Notes: a model not told the origin generated them from the letters alone. Numbered from the stretch's first letter, positions 25,261 to 38,598 are shown. The stretch is DNA of 64,000 nucleotides from Glossina fuscipes (GCF_014805625.2 NW_023998458.1:310001-374000), one strand, 5' to 3'. Made by a program: numbers and translations.

Positions 25261-28200
25261 CGAGAATAAATCTGGCGCTGAGCAGCAAACTAACATTGTT
25301 AGCAAGTTAGATGCAAAAGAAGAACATTCTTTCACTTATAATCGTTGAAACTGCAACCATACTTGCAAGTTTCCTTAAAAAAGCCTTTTAACTAAAAAAA
25401 AAAAAAAAAAAATAAAAAATAGTGAAAAATTAATTTCGCTTTTTTCTTGCGGATTAAGAGTATATATATATATAATTTCAGGAATTTTTTTTTATTCAAA
25501 TTTCCCCTTTTAGGTGCAATAGAAAAATTCCTTAGAGGTGCAATTCACGTATAAATTAACGGGTATCTGACAGTCGCCTTAAGATGACTACAGTTTTTTC
25601 ATTCGCTTAAACGAAAACTTTAAATGGTTTTAAGTGGCTTTTCCCGAGTTTTATTTTAATGATCGAGTTTTTCTTTTCCTGAAAAAAAAAAATGTATGTA
25701 TGTTTGTATATGTTTATACACATATATACGCTATTATATTTTCAACTTTTTCTATCAGTTTCCTTGCAGTTGAGGTTAGCAAACTTTATGTTTTTTAATA
25801 TCGTGCTAATGAGATAGTGTTCAGGTGCTAAGGTAACTGCTACCAGCAAGCTATCACTAGCGGTGATGTTACCTCATTATATATTACATTGTAGTCATCT
25901 TTTGTAAGCACTTTGCAGGACACCTGTGTTCATTTTCCTATATTAAGCTACACATACAAGAGCAAAGTAATTGTTTTCTCTTTTTTTCCTTACTTTTAAC
26001 AGAAATGCACGTTCGCGTGTGAAAACAATTAAAACGTAATTTATAATTATTGAAATTATACATAATTGAAATTTATACACGAATTAATTCATAGAGTTAA
26101 TCAATTCTAGATTTATGGAAAGTTGTTGTATTTACATTACTGAAAAAAATGTATAAAATACCTGGATATATAATTAAGTAAGTCGTTACGGATTCTATAA
26201 ATGTAGATGTGGATGTATAGCTGTCGATTTGGTTTAAACTCGTTCCTAATTTGAATACTCGACAGCAACTTTACGAGAGGTTTTTGAAATGAATACTAAT
26301 ATCGGCAGATGCAAGCTCACTAATGGTTGGTCGAGTATGTTCGATATCAAATGCTATAAACTGGCCTCAGAAGTTTTCACTTTATAAACCTTTTTCGAGC
26401 TGGCACTTTTCGTTACTGGCTTGACCTGAGGCTACAAATTACATAAAAACCATCCAGCTGGCGTGTACACAACGTGGCTTTTGGGAATCCTCTGTGCTGA
26501 AAGAAAAGACAAAAGCGGTAAAAACTACCGGCTCAGGAAGCGCAGCGGAATCGTGATGGCTGATTTAAAACGGACACGTCGCGATGTCGGAAGAGAAGAC
26601 GACAATACAGATATCGCAGATAACATCCACGTGTGGTATGTTCTAAGCTGCTCTATAAAGGCGCCGAATGAAATTGTCGCGTAAGAGCACTGCCAATAAC
26701 AACCCATGAAGTTGCCCCAATTACTAAAAACCACAATAGGTCGGTGTCTCACCATGACGACACTTTATCTCATATTAAAGCACCTCCAAAGCAACACTAA
26801 AATAGAACATGACAACGGTATAGCTATAGTCGCCACACATTCCTCTTCCTCGCTAGCATCTGGTCTCAGATCAGAAGGGATACAAATCAGACTATCAGAC
26901 TAAGCAGCTTTAATTTTCTTACGACCACATCCAAAGACCAGGAATTTACACAGAGAGTCTCAAAAGAGTAATAAAACCTATTTTCTTTGTCTACCACTCT
27001 CTTAGTTTGCATGAAATTTAATCATTTCCATGCTTCCTATAATCTATCGAGTCTTTGATGTTTGGATATGAATTCTAACCATTTGCACGAAGATTAATGA
27101 AATCTCTTGCATAATGTAGAAAAAAAACGGTGAAAAACGGAGTATGTTTTGATTGGCGCAAGATATTAAAGCAGGTTCCCCATAAGTGTTCCTCCTTTTG
27201 TATGGATATGAATTCTTCTCGTATACGTTCATTTTCCTTTATTATATTGTTGTAATGCATAGAGCATTTGATGCATGTTCCGATGAGATCCATCTTTTGC
27301 AATGAGATAATGCGATATATTTTAAATGCTAGCTAATAAGACATAAAATGCTGTTGTTAGATCTTGCATATTTCCTCTACTTTTCAATGGAAAAGGCAAA
27401 GATAGGTATTTGTTTTCTCATTACTACGCTGCTGCGCACAGTTTCACTTTCTTCTTTTCATGTCATGTACAAAATGTTGCTTCAATTCTTGCTTACAAAC
27501 TCATCAACATTCATATATGCCACAGAATATGAGAACAGAATATAAAAGAATAATATATAGAGGAAGATAATTCTATGGGGGAATTAAAAGGGACGAGAAA
27601 ATTATAATAAAGGATTAATTTGAACACAGATAGTTATTTATACATAATTAAATAGATTGAAAAAAATGTAAATAAATGAATAAAAAAGTTACGGGTAAAA
27701 ATTTAATTAAAATCCATTTAAATAGGTTATCAATGCACGACCAATGGCATGTCGCCTTTAAAAAATCAATAAACTTTAATGAGTTATAAAAACAAGCGGA
27801 TGTGATGCTGAAAATTTAATGCATTTAAATCAAATCAATTAAATCGATACTACATGAAAAGGGTAGGCCTGCCTGCAATCGCTAGGGAAAGAATTAACAA
27901 TAACCACTTGATTTGTCTGTTTAAAGAAATAAAACAAAAAAAAAAAAAAAACAACAAAGGGTAAAAAGAAAGGAGAATAAACTGAAAGAGAATGAAAGGC
28001 AAAAATATAAAAAAGTCTCTGAATGAATATCTAATGCATTATGGCTTAAAAAGTTTGTTTTTCCTTCGCCAAAAATTCAAATACTACGGCGTGCCGTCTG
28101 TGTGCATTGCAAATATAATAAAACTGTATTCCCTGAACATTATGACTATGAACCGTAATGTTATTTGCACACTCAAACTTTCATAGCGTTAAAAGCAAAT

Positions 28201-28639
28201 TAACATAAATTTCAGTTTTTTTACAACGCAATGCCTTCGCTTTATGGAAGGCTTTGCAAAAAGAAGCCTCTCTATGCTTAAGTGGAAATTCATGAAACTC
28301 GGCAAGAAAATTAAAGCTGGTTTGAAACGATCAAGGAAAACCTTATTTTTCTGTTAAACTGTTCCGAAGTAAACAAAATTATAGAAAAACTAATTCCACT
28401 TGATACTGTGACTTCCTTATGAACTTCGCATATGATATGATGAGCGCATGTAAGATGCATGGATAGTCATTATTGCTTTGAGATGATTTTTTTTCTCTTC
28501 TTCTTCGATATAATATATATCGAAAGTATCGAAAATAAGATAAACTAAAATTTGTAATACTTGATTAGTGCTTGGCATTTCCAAGAAGATTAAAATACAA
28601 TGAATGTGACGTCATATTCCTACAGATAAAAAGCTAAAC
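25261..28639. other. non-coding stretch
   Basis: No gene was recognised. It contains poly-A at 25,394-25,412, a TA run at 25,461-25,475, ATGTATGT-type repeats near 25,693-25,730 and A-rich tracts near 27,930-27,950. Open frames here lack motifs and splice context. Confidence 0.4.
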
Positions 28640-29590
28640 TTAAGGATTCTCCAATGCGCTCGACAATACCATTTCAAAGTATCGCAGATCATTACTCACG
28701 GATTTTTTATTTTTTTTAAATTGTTTTCTTTTGTGTACATCCCAGTCCTTCATCTTGATTTCCCACGAAATGTTCTTTACTTCACAATCATCCGTGATTG
28801 CCTCGCTATTATTTTCAAAAACTAGAAGCATGTTAGTTAGCCACAAGCGTTGCAATTTGTTAGCTAAGAAATATAAATGAATCGCTCAGTACATTTAGTT
28901 TTCTTTTTCAAAGTTCTTGTCCGCTTCTGCTCTAAAACCGTATCGCTTGGCATCTTATCAAGAGCGTTTGCTCCTCAAGCATGATAACTACTTCTGCGAG
29001 AAATTGGAACGCAATAGTCTTTCTCGATCTTCCCGATGCTTTCACGTTTACAAGCGCTCCTCGCTCTTTTGGCTTTCTTTGTCTTTAAAACTTTCTCGCG
29101 GTGCTAACATATGAACTCCATTTTTTCGCGCCCCTTTCGCTACAGTACATTCCAGTTATTACTCTGCACATAAATGGCAGAGCTTAGAAAACAAATTTTT
29201 CAACGCCTCATCTTCCTTAGTGATTTCGCAGTGATTTTCCTTAAGACCGTCAACACGTGCAGATACGACTGCTGCTACTTCAAATTTTGTACAAATCTCA
29301 AAGTAATGAAGGACAACTATATAACCAGATCTGATGAGTATATTAGATTCTCCAACAATTCCTACTGCAGCTCCTTCAGCTCTATCTCTAAGAGCCTGTA
29401 GACAAACTTGATGAAAAATGATTTTTTTTTGTCTACTAAAGCACGTTTGCTGTGACTAGTGATACTATGAGTTCGCTCAACAAAATGTAATATATATGTG
29501 GCAGCGAATTGATGCCGCAATCTTCTCTGAAAATGAATTTATGAATTCATTCGCCCAACTAGAAACTGCGTTTGATTGCTGCAATCCATA
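28640..29590 (-). other. cluster of protein-like minus-strand frames, unidentified
   Basis: Three neighbouring minus-strand stretches read like protein rather than AT-biased noise. The first is QQSNAVSSWANEFINSFSEK (about 29,585-29,510). The second is an 80-codon frame beginning after an acceptor-like TTTGTCTACAG (about 29,397) with RDRAEGAAVGIVGESN and ending CHLCAE-stop near 29,155. The third is a frame ending at 28,640 with SWEIKMKDWDVHKRKQ and LRYFEMVLSSALENP before its stop. They lie in the same orientation within 1 kb but are not in one continuous frame. I do not recognise the family. It could be a decayed gene, a transposon remnant, exons of an unknown gene or chance. Confidence 0.25.
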
Positions 29591-30923
29591 AGCAAAAAAT
29601 AAAGTAAGAAATTATCTTATTAAGACAGAGCCATAGTAACAAATCGCAGGAGAGAGCTTGCTTTCCAATCTCGATAACAACTATTAGTTTCATCTTATCA
29701 TGAATTTTTTCATAATTATTTTATCAGTAAAATAATATACACCAGAGGAAGATACAAGCCTGTAGCACCAAATAAAACCAGAGGAATTAGTTAAACTGCG
29801 ATCCGCTATAACTATATTCAGGACATGATTACTCATTATACATGAATCATTAATGCGATTTTTACGCATTCGCTTGGATATGCCAACTTACAGCAAACCT
29901 GAAAGCACACCATGATAATATCATCACATCACAAGCACAATTTCTAACGTCTGCTTTAATCTATGTCAACTGTTCGAATTAGGCTGGCATGTCAATTAGG
30001 GACTTATGGAGCGTTCAGGACAACAGTAGAGATTTGTTATTAGCAAAGTCGGTCGTTTTCAGGCCATAACTTGCTTTTACTTACCACAAAACTTTTAGAT
30101 TTAACTTCTAAAGCAAAAAAATGCTCCTCCGCCTCTCTTCAGAATGCGGCTCTGCGTCTACTACAATACAGTGCTCAGCCTCTTAGATTGCGTCTAGGTG
30201 TACTTGCAGCATTTAGAAAGCACTTTCTGCTCTTCGTGATTCAGCATCCGTTTAAATGCAGCTCTGTGTCTCGGATAATACGGCCTCAACCTTAGTAAAA
30301 TGCAACTGTATGTCTCTTAAAATGGAATTTCAGTCTAAAGATGTCTTCACTGTCTTAATACTCGTCGACTCAATTTTTATTAAGAAAGCTTTTATTCTCA
30401 CACCGAAAGGGCACAAAAGTAACTTCACTTTTACAATAGCAAACAAGACATTCACACGGGTCACGGAGAAGAGAATGCCTCTGTTCCCTTAAGTTACTTA
30501 CATAGCGCTTACGTGCAGGCAAAATTCATTTTAGATGACGAAAAGAATTCCAATCCAGAAAGAAATTATGTGTAGCAGTTACTTGGAATTCATAGAACGC
30601 AGTGTGCCGTCATTTTATGAGTTTACAAAACTTATTTACAATTGCATTAAATTTGTTCCATTTTCCTGAAAATTTGTTTGAATTAAGTTCTATGTAATGC
30701 TGTTAAGAAATCGCCTTTTGTTAAGGCAAGCGAATACAAAAACACAAAAAGTTTCAATTACCTTATAATGAATTCAACGTTAATTTAAATTTTCAATAAA
30801 ATTGTACTAATATATATGTATATATGTAGTTTTATATACATGTTTGCCTGGAGATACTTTGCTTGCAACCCTTTCATCAATACGTTACCTCTCTCATTAT
30901 ACACTATATATTCATATATAAAA

Positions 30924-30955
<32 letters not shown>

Positions 30956-30963
30956 AAGAAGAG
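30924..30963. repeat. GAA trinucleotide microsatellite
   Basis: Imperfect (GAA)n run of about 40 bases. Confidence 0.85.
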
Positions 30964-31570
30964 ATGTTAACTAAGTACGATTCATTTTTATAAAGTGGCT
31001 TAATCTACTCAGAAAATCGTATCGCTTTAACTATACCTGAAAATGAAGATGGCGGTGATGAAGATGATGTTGATGATGATATTTTAAGTTGTTAGGTATT
31101 CCTTGGCGTGTATATGAAAAAGGTTCCTTAGGGAATACTTAACGGGCTACTGTTCATCATCTTTCTTTTAGTTCCCTACACTTTATTTCCTCTCCTTTTG
31201 TATTTCTTTTGTCTTATTTTTATATTTTCAATTGACTTCATTCAGGTATAATTTTCTTCTTTTTTTTTTTTTTTGTTCCTTTTTTTATTCAACTAACGAA
31301 AGAATACAGTACTTAGCAAGCTAAGAAAGGATAAGAAACTCACCGTCATTCACACTCATACACATAGACAGATACAAATAGATACACTTTTCCAAGTAAT
31401 AAGTGCAATTTAGAAAAACTTCCCTGTCGTAATCATATAAAGAAGAAGAGACTTAGATGAGAAGAGAAGGAGATGAATACCCAGCAAACTTATATAAAAT
31501 ACACTGCAGTCTGCTTGCTTATCAATGACTCTGAGATGACATAAGTTTGGTTTAGTCCGTTACGTTTATA

Positions 31571-31634
31571 TTCATATATATATCTACATATATATATATA
31601 TAAATATGTATATATGTATATATATATATATAAT
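31571..31634. repeat. TA-rich microsatellite
   Basis: ATATAT runs broken by CT and GT interruptions. Confidence 0.8.
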
Positions 31635-34289
31635 GCAAGTAAAGCTCTAGTTGCCAGCACTTAAAGTTCTTCATCTCTCTTCTTTTCGTTTCATTTCTGG
31701 TTAAATTTTATTTTTCTAAGGTTTTATCCCATTTTAGTTACGAGTCTGCCCTTTGCATATAATGCGTATTGAAACAAAGAAGTACCGTAATTGAAAGTTA
31801 TTCAAGTTTGGTACTTTAAGAGTCGCACTGTTACTTAGTTTTCTCTTTTAGAGTTTCTCACAACAAAATCTAAATCTACTAATTGTAACTTTTCTTAATG
31901 CACTTCTTTCGCATTATTGTTATTCATTTTAATAAGAAAGTAAGGACTTCCTTCAAGTACTAATGTCTAACTAAAGCGTTTACTTAACATATATATTAAA
32001 GACTTCACTTTAACCTCATCTTATCTTCTTTCAAGTTACTTTAAAGCTCTCCGTGTATTGCATTAAATTTATATAGAAATTAGTTTCTCATATTTTGATT
32101 TTTTTACTTTCACTCAATAGCAGGTAAGATGTGTTTATCCATTCACTTGCAACATCCATAAATACGGCCGTTGCAAACAGCGTAAACAATTTAAGTATTT
32201 AAGTATTATAAAATAACTTATGCGGCTTATAACTTCGTTTTTACAGCCGCGCTTCTAATTCGCTAGGCATTTATGACTTATGTATTTTTATTTTATTTTT
32301 ATACCTTCCATAAGAATTTCAATAATTATTAAGCATAACTAGTTAATGCTTGAAATATATTTTGAACATGTATGGTAAGCACCTATAGTTCTTCTCTTAT
32401 TGCCCACAGGAGTACAGTTACTACACTAATAAGAATGCTCCTCGTATTTGCTATAAATTCTTATATATGCCTGCATAAGTTTGCTTTGAAATTTTTTTTA
32501 ATCCAGTGCGTATCTAAAACCTGATAGGCATCCAAGGCCCGCTGCTGATTAAGTGCCTTTCTAGTTTTTTCCTCTCGTCACAAGAAGGTGAGGAGTATTC
32601 TACTGCGCCTTTAAGGATAGTCTTACCCTCTACTTCATCGTAGAAATCTTTCTAATCTGTACACATTGAAAATTGGTGAATAGCTTAAATCATTAGCAAA
32701 CGTTGTTATAGCTAACGCATAAGAAGGCCGACAGTATGTTTCTCCCGCTATACTGCAAATCCCTACATAGAATCAGTTTACATTAGAATATGAGGGGCGT
32801 GTATACTAAACTGTAAAAACTAATCCCAATATAGCCAACTTTTAAGTCTTGGTACCCACTCGTACCCGTATAACCCGTACACCTTACACTGTTATAACGC
32901 AAGCTTCTCACATGTTTTCTTTTTTATAATCAATTGATTTTTTCGCATCCAAACTGATCGCAGGTATGTTCGTGTATCGTAATCGAGAAATTTACGTCTA
33001 TATTATCCTCACACGGGAACCCTTTGAAAATTGTAAATTTACCAGATGGAGCTCACAGGCGCGGATTTACACAATGCTTCGACGTTTAAATGATCCAGCA
33101 GAAACCGTTTGCTGGCAGAGAATTCCCTAATCATGTCCAGAAGTGCCTTTGCGGTTTAAAGCAATCTGATCGGGAGTAGAATCTCCAAACAGTATTTTAA
33201 ATGCCAATTGGCTTTTATCAAAGTGAATCCAAAGCGTGTGTTTACACTGAGAACACTGAGTGGAATTTTTTTAAAAAGTTCTGGATTCATTCGCTTATCG
33301 TGAAGGAGCTTGCAATTTCGTTGCTTTACAAATGCCATGAGGTGAGTACAAAAAGAATAAAATGTATATACACATAGAAGATAGGTGGTATCCTACTAGT
33401 CGTGTTAAAACGACTATAGTTTTAACTTGGCTTTGTTTGCTAAATAATTTTTCTCTACACTCTAGACATAGGATACTCATGGTTTATTGCAAATAAACGA
33501 ACCATTAAGTAGTACATGGTACTATAAAAGTAACAACAATAACAAAATATAAGAGAACCTCATACAAAAGAACCATTGAGAGTGTATTTACTTCTTCCTC
33601 CAGAGACAACAATTACTTATTACAGAGTTTCAAACCGGGAATTATATACAATTTCATTCTCTTTGTGTTGGATTTTCTACAATTTTCTAATTTATTATTT
33701 GCTGATTGAAGTCGTTCTCTATTAAGGAGTAAGTGGCAAGAAAAATAGGAAACTGAATGAATTGACCGGATACACATATATGAATTCAAACAGAAAACAC
33801 ATATTATTGCCTAAAATTGAGACATGAAAAGTGCTAATGGAACGCGACGTATTAAGCATTTGAAAATGTTCGAGGAACACAATGGCAAGTGGAAGTAAAT
33901 GGAAGTGGAATTCAGTACCATTTGTACAAATCATTTAAGAAAAAGTCGTTTTATTATAAATTTTTAATAACATTTTTGGAAGCCCAACGTTTTTATTAAA
34001 ATGATCACTTTGCGGTTCCGTTTGAATCCATTTCGTCATTCCCTTTTAATCAACGATGTTTTCCATGCAAGGATATGTTAAAGCTTCTTCAAAGCCGCTG
34101 TCAAAGCTCATTAGTCAGTCACTTTCAACTGATATGAAATATGATATTTGAATTAATCGGTTCTGACCGAACCTTTTATATCCATCAGCGACTAAATAAA
34201 GGAAAGGAAGTACATTTTCATACTCATATATAGCAGGTGGGCGCCGTGGAAGTGTGTATGGTGCGTGCGTTGTATTTTATCAGCAACAA

Positions 34290-34865
34290 GTAAAACACAT
34301 GGAAAGAAAAGGTGTTCACAGTTTTTGTTGGATTAGCGCGTGGACGTTGTAGCCGTGTCCGTGACCAATTTGAATTATTTTCAAATTTTTTCCAAATTTG
34401 TTATCAAAGAATGTTTAGCACAGATACTACACAGTTGGATAGACTGACAGATAGGCAGACAAACGGATAGATATGCTAAGAAAATTGAAACGGGCTTGAG
34501 AAATTTGAAACGGGCCAAGAATTATATATTTTATGGAATTTTTGAAGCATAAGCAAAAAATCCATTTTTTATTCCTGAGGTGTTCTCAGCTTACGTGGTA
34601 CCATATCCAATACCAAGCAAGAACTTCCAATGTTTCTGTCAAATTTGAAGTCAATTGTTTAATTTTTGTGGCCACAGAAAATGTTTACAACAGACATTTC
34701 ATTGACGAACGGACGGGCGGATGGACGTGCTTAAATCGATTCAGGATTTGACGCCGGCCAAAAATATGTATAATCTGCGGGCGCTCTGAAACTTTCTTAT
34801 GAGCGCTGCAGACGTTTTGGGAATGTGATTATACTCCTCATCTTTCGATGATGGGTATGAAAAGG
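34290..34865. repeat. interspersed repeat family member (copy 3, longest)
   Basis: The most complete member. Its first part (34,310-34,420) aligns with 3,418-3,525. Its middle (34,605-34,720) aligns with 17,440-17,530. Its last part, from GCTTAAATCGATTCAGGATT to GATGATGGGTATGAAAA, aligns with 3,584-3,720. That one copy bridges the other two shows they belong to one family of at least about 550 bases. No coding capacity was seen. Confidence 0.6.
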
Positions 34866-35100
34866 TAGCCAGGCCATCGGGCAAACGGCTTTGTCGTTTT
34901 TCATTCGCCTTTTAAAACGAAATTTTTTTCTCTAGTCAGCCCTACATATCTGTTAGACATTCTGTCTATCCCGCTCTTGCAAATATTCTTGGATATTTAT
35001 ACGTGTCATTATATTAACCTATAAGGACTTGCCGGCAATTGCTTTTGAAATTCGGAAAAATTCAGTTGTGATATATATTTAACTATGATAACTTGGCGTG

Positions 35101-36686
35101 TTATTTATTTATTTATTTATTTATTTTAATTCTACTTATACTAGAAACTCAACTAACCAAATAACAGTCGATTTCAATTGACTCATAATGCAAAACTTAT
35201 ATTAATTAATAATAAAATTTAGTATAAGTATAATAAAACAAATAAGAAGAAAAAAAAACAAAAAGAAAAAAAAGTATGTACACTATCAGCATAGGGCCAC
35301 ACTTACAACCGGTACAGGACCAAATTGCAAATGAACCCCTAAGCCATCGCAAACATGCATAAGCCTGGCAACCGATAATAAATTGACAATAATTCATTTT
35401 CGAAACGTAACGACTTTTTAAGGATAAAAGCTAGTTTAAATACGACATAGGTAAATCGCGCGTATTAAGCAATGTTGCTTTAATGGACTTTAAAGAGTCC
35501 GATAACGAGAATAAGTGGTAGACGTCATTTAGGTTCTTGCAAACGACTCTGAGCGGATTGAACAGCTCATAATTAAATTTACACTGACTAAGCTTAACCA
35601 AGATAAAGTGCCTAGAGAAGTGGTTAGGGACATTAAAGCTTATTTCACCAAGTAATGAAGCCAAGTCAATGGCACCATTTATTACTTTAATTAGAAAGGA
35701 AACGCCAAGAACAAATCTACGTTTCTCAAGAGACGGTAGGGACAGCAGAAGCAACCTATTTTCATATGGAGGAAGAGAAGCAATCGGATCCCAACCCAAA
35801 TTTTTAAGGGCAAACAGCAAGAATTGCTTTTGAACAGATTCATTTGAATCTACGTAGCACCTATATGAAGGAGACCACACAACTGAGGCATACTCGAGTA
35901 TGGGTCTAACCAAACACATGTACAGCCTTATCGTAGTGTAGGGATCGTCAAGCTCTTTGGACCACCTTGTTATAAAACCAAGCGCGGACCTAGCTTTGCT
36001 TATCGAGAGCTCAATATGCAAGTTAAAACGTAACCGATGGTCAAATAGAACGCCTACATCTGTGATCGAATCGACGTCCTCCAACTTATGCGAATCTATG
36101 AAATACTGAGTAATGAATGATTTTCTTCTTGAGAAAGAAAGCTTCTTACATTTATTTAGATTTAGTTTCAGAAGATTCAAAGAGCACCATGCAACAAAAT
36201 TATCCAAATCACCTTGAAGCTGATGTGATTGCGATTCAACAGAGAAGGAAGAAAACAGTTTCACATCATCAGCATACATTAAGATCTGGCTGGAATTAAC
36301 CACCGATGGGAGATCGTTAATGTATAAACTAAATAAAATGGGACCTAAGGGACTTCCTTGAGGTACGCCAGACGTAACGGGGAATTCATCCGAGGTGATG
36401 AAGTTAAGCAAAACCCTGAAGGATCTATTGTGCAGATAAGAGCTTATCCATTTCACTAAGTAGCGTGGGAAACCAGAGGCATGGAGTTTAAAGATAAGTA
36501 GTCTGTGGTTGACCATATCAAATGCTTTGTTTAAATCAGTGTAAATAACATCTGTGCGAGAGCCACTAGAAAAAGCCTTGAAAACATGGCAGGTAAACTC
36601 TAATAGAAGATAAATAAATATTTCTTGCAAAGATTGTTCCAAACAGCAATCCAATAAACAGTGATGTTTCCATACGTTAATGTGAA
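35101..36686 (-). mobile_element. 5'-truncated non-LTR retrotransposon (LINE, Jockey/CR1-like)
   Basis: The minus strand carries a reverse transcriptase reading frame, then about 300 bases of 3' untranslated sequence, then a tail of AAAT units (35,101-35,127 on the plus strand as TTTA units). This is the standard layout of a LINE copy inserted by target-primed reverse transcription. The endonuclease domain and the start of the reverse transcriptase are missing, so the copy is 5' truncated. GGCGTG at 35,095-35,100 next to the tail recurs at 36,687-36,692 near the apparent 5' end and could be a short target duplication, though six bases is weak. The left boundary is firm and the right boundary approximate. 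Confidence 0.85.
35431..36654 (-). pseudogene. LINE reverse transcriptase, C-terminal part (about 407 codons, open)
   Basis: Within the truncated LINE this frame is still open to its natural stop. Visible motifs are the metal-binding motif A (VIYTDLNKAFD, residues about 36-46), motif B (SGVPQGSPLGP, about 95-105) and motif C (YADD, 127-130). The thumb and C-terminal region follows (GFITRWSKELDDPYTTIRLY, about 226-245, and LVRPILEYASVVWSP, about 248-262). This order and the C-terminal signature fit Jockey/CR1-type LINEs. The enzyme copies the element RNA into DNA at the target nick. The endonuclease and the fingers upstream of motif A are absent and the apparent first residues are not part of the conserved protein. 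The fragment is not expected to be functional on its own, but the lack of internal stops suggests a fairly recent insertion. Confidence 0.85.
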
Positions 36687-38004
36687 GGCGTGAGCACTCA
36701 CAGTATTCTTTTCAATGCAACTCGATCTTCCCATTTCTCTGCCCAATCAATATGTTCAAGTTGTTCTAGTAGTAACGGTAAAAGAACATAAAAATGGGAA
36801 TTGATTCTTTTCCTTACACTCACTCCATATAATGTCTTACTACATTTATCTTTAGCACATATTATCAGGTCGGACGTACGTATATTCTCACTCACACCTC
36901 ACTTATAATTATAGATTTTAGAAACATATTAACTTTTTTCTATTACATTAAAAATCTGTTTCCATTTACTTTTATATAAAATTTTATGGCATTCACTCTC
37001 ATAAATCATTTCTATTATTATTTACAAGAGGCAATGCAGAGCGTACAATATTAACAATAACAACAATATTAAATAGAGCAGCATATATAAAATGTTCAAA
37101 TTTATACATTCAATAAGCCGTAAATGTTATGTGAATGTACTCGTAGAGATAAAAGTTTATAGCACACAGAACGCTTTTCATGTACACATAAGGAGGATTC
37201 GATAAGCTAACTACATTATGAAAGCGAGTACTAACATATTGTTAACAAGCATACATACATGTGGATCTACATATATATAAAAATTATTATTGGTATTAAA
37301 TGTTTACTTACTATATAACTTTATATTTATTTATATTTATTTGATTTATGTAGAGGGCAAAAGGAAAACTATAGATGCCTTAGGGTCAATGTTGGATATA
37401 CCTGACAGGTTAAGCAACTTATTGTGTGATAAATGCGATAATGAATCGTTAAATATAGCTTGCAAGGGAATAAGGAAAACGTATAGATTTAGTTTAGAAC
37501 GTAAACTTGATCCTGAAATTTGGGTTATGGGTTTTGCAGGCAAACAGGTGGATAAGCTGACTGAACAGGCAGACGTTCATGTAGAATTTGGAAGAAAGCG
37601 AGGCAGTTATTTGAGAGAAGAGTAAATGGAAACATGAAATTTCGGACAGCAGGACCGTTGGACAGATGAGCGTACGGACAGGCAAAAGGGGACGTACGTT
37701 CATATCGATTAATAAATAAGCGTCAGATAGACAAATAGAGGTACAGCCCGGTCCATAGAAAGTGTCGACATCGACCATGGCAAACAGAGCAGGTTCAACC
37801 AAACCGAAGCAAGAATAAACATACATGTGTTTCAGTATCAAAACTTGCCTTCAGCCATAAACATATATGTGTGCTATTGCGATCAAGGGATAACAAGAAT
37901 TTTGGATATAAATCGCGTGTACTTACCTATGTGATTAATTTGTTCCTAGCCTTGCCAGCGACATGATCACCATCTGTGGTCAAACTTCTTCACTAATGAG
38001 GAAG

Positions 38005-38075
38005 CTCTCTCTCTCTCTCTGTGTCTCTGTCTCTGTCTCTGTCTCTGTCTCTGTCTCTGTCTCTCTGTCTCTCTC

Positions 38076-38144
<69 letters not shown>

Positions 38145-38153
38145 TCCTCTCTG
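38005..38153. repeat. long CT / CTCTGT microsatellite
   Basis: About 150 bases of almost pure CT dinucleotides on the plus strand, with a block of CTCTGT hexamers near the left end and a few CCC or TTCC interruptions. It generates four long spurious frames (SLSLSL and RERERE), none of which is a gene. Confidence 0.95.
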
Positions 38154-38598
38154 TGGTGAGAAAGTTTCGAGCACCAAGTTTCCCACAGCACCATGAGAGT
38201 ATTCATTGTATTGGGAGAGATTGGAAGTCGAACTGGTCTTGCAAAATCGGTTATAATTAAACAATATCTCTGATTATGAAACCACGTTACTTGTGAGATC
38301 TTGACTTTTTGTTAACGACCAGAAGAAGTCAACGAATGACCAACGCATTCACCGCTTGCAAAGCGTACCATGCCGTTTTGGCTAAGCATTATAAATAAAA
38401 ATCGTTTTCAATATTGAAAAGGTAAAAAATTTAATTTCTGAATAAAAAATTCATGAAACTTCACTTTAAAAGAAAACAAATTCAACTTTTGAAGGGAAAG
38501 CAAAACAAATTGTATATCATTAAGCACAGAGTGTGTTTTAATGAAATTTGACAGGGATGTTAATTAAAGTGCTCCCATCCTAAGCGAAAAACCATTTA

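Larger units (their letters stand above)
29591..34289. other. non-coding stretch
   Basis: No gene was recognised. It contains three spaced copies of a 17-mer resembling AATGCRGCTCTGYGTCT (30,143, 30,255 and 30,299), a GAA repeat at 30,924, GATGAT units near 31,045-31,080, a TA-rich microsatellite at 31,571, and a region at 31,130-32,800 with many short T-rich tracts. Open frames are short and motif-free. Confidence 0.4.

Noticed and set aside
37290..37625. 111-codon plus-strand frame with a charged C-terminal half
   Set aside because: No recognisable domain, the N-terminus is AT-biased hydrophobic sequence, and a minus-strand frame of similar length overlaps it.
37963..38264. Four overlapping open frames of 77-94 codons on both strands
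   Set aside because: They are translations of the CT microsatellite (Ser-Leu and Arg-Glu repeats).
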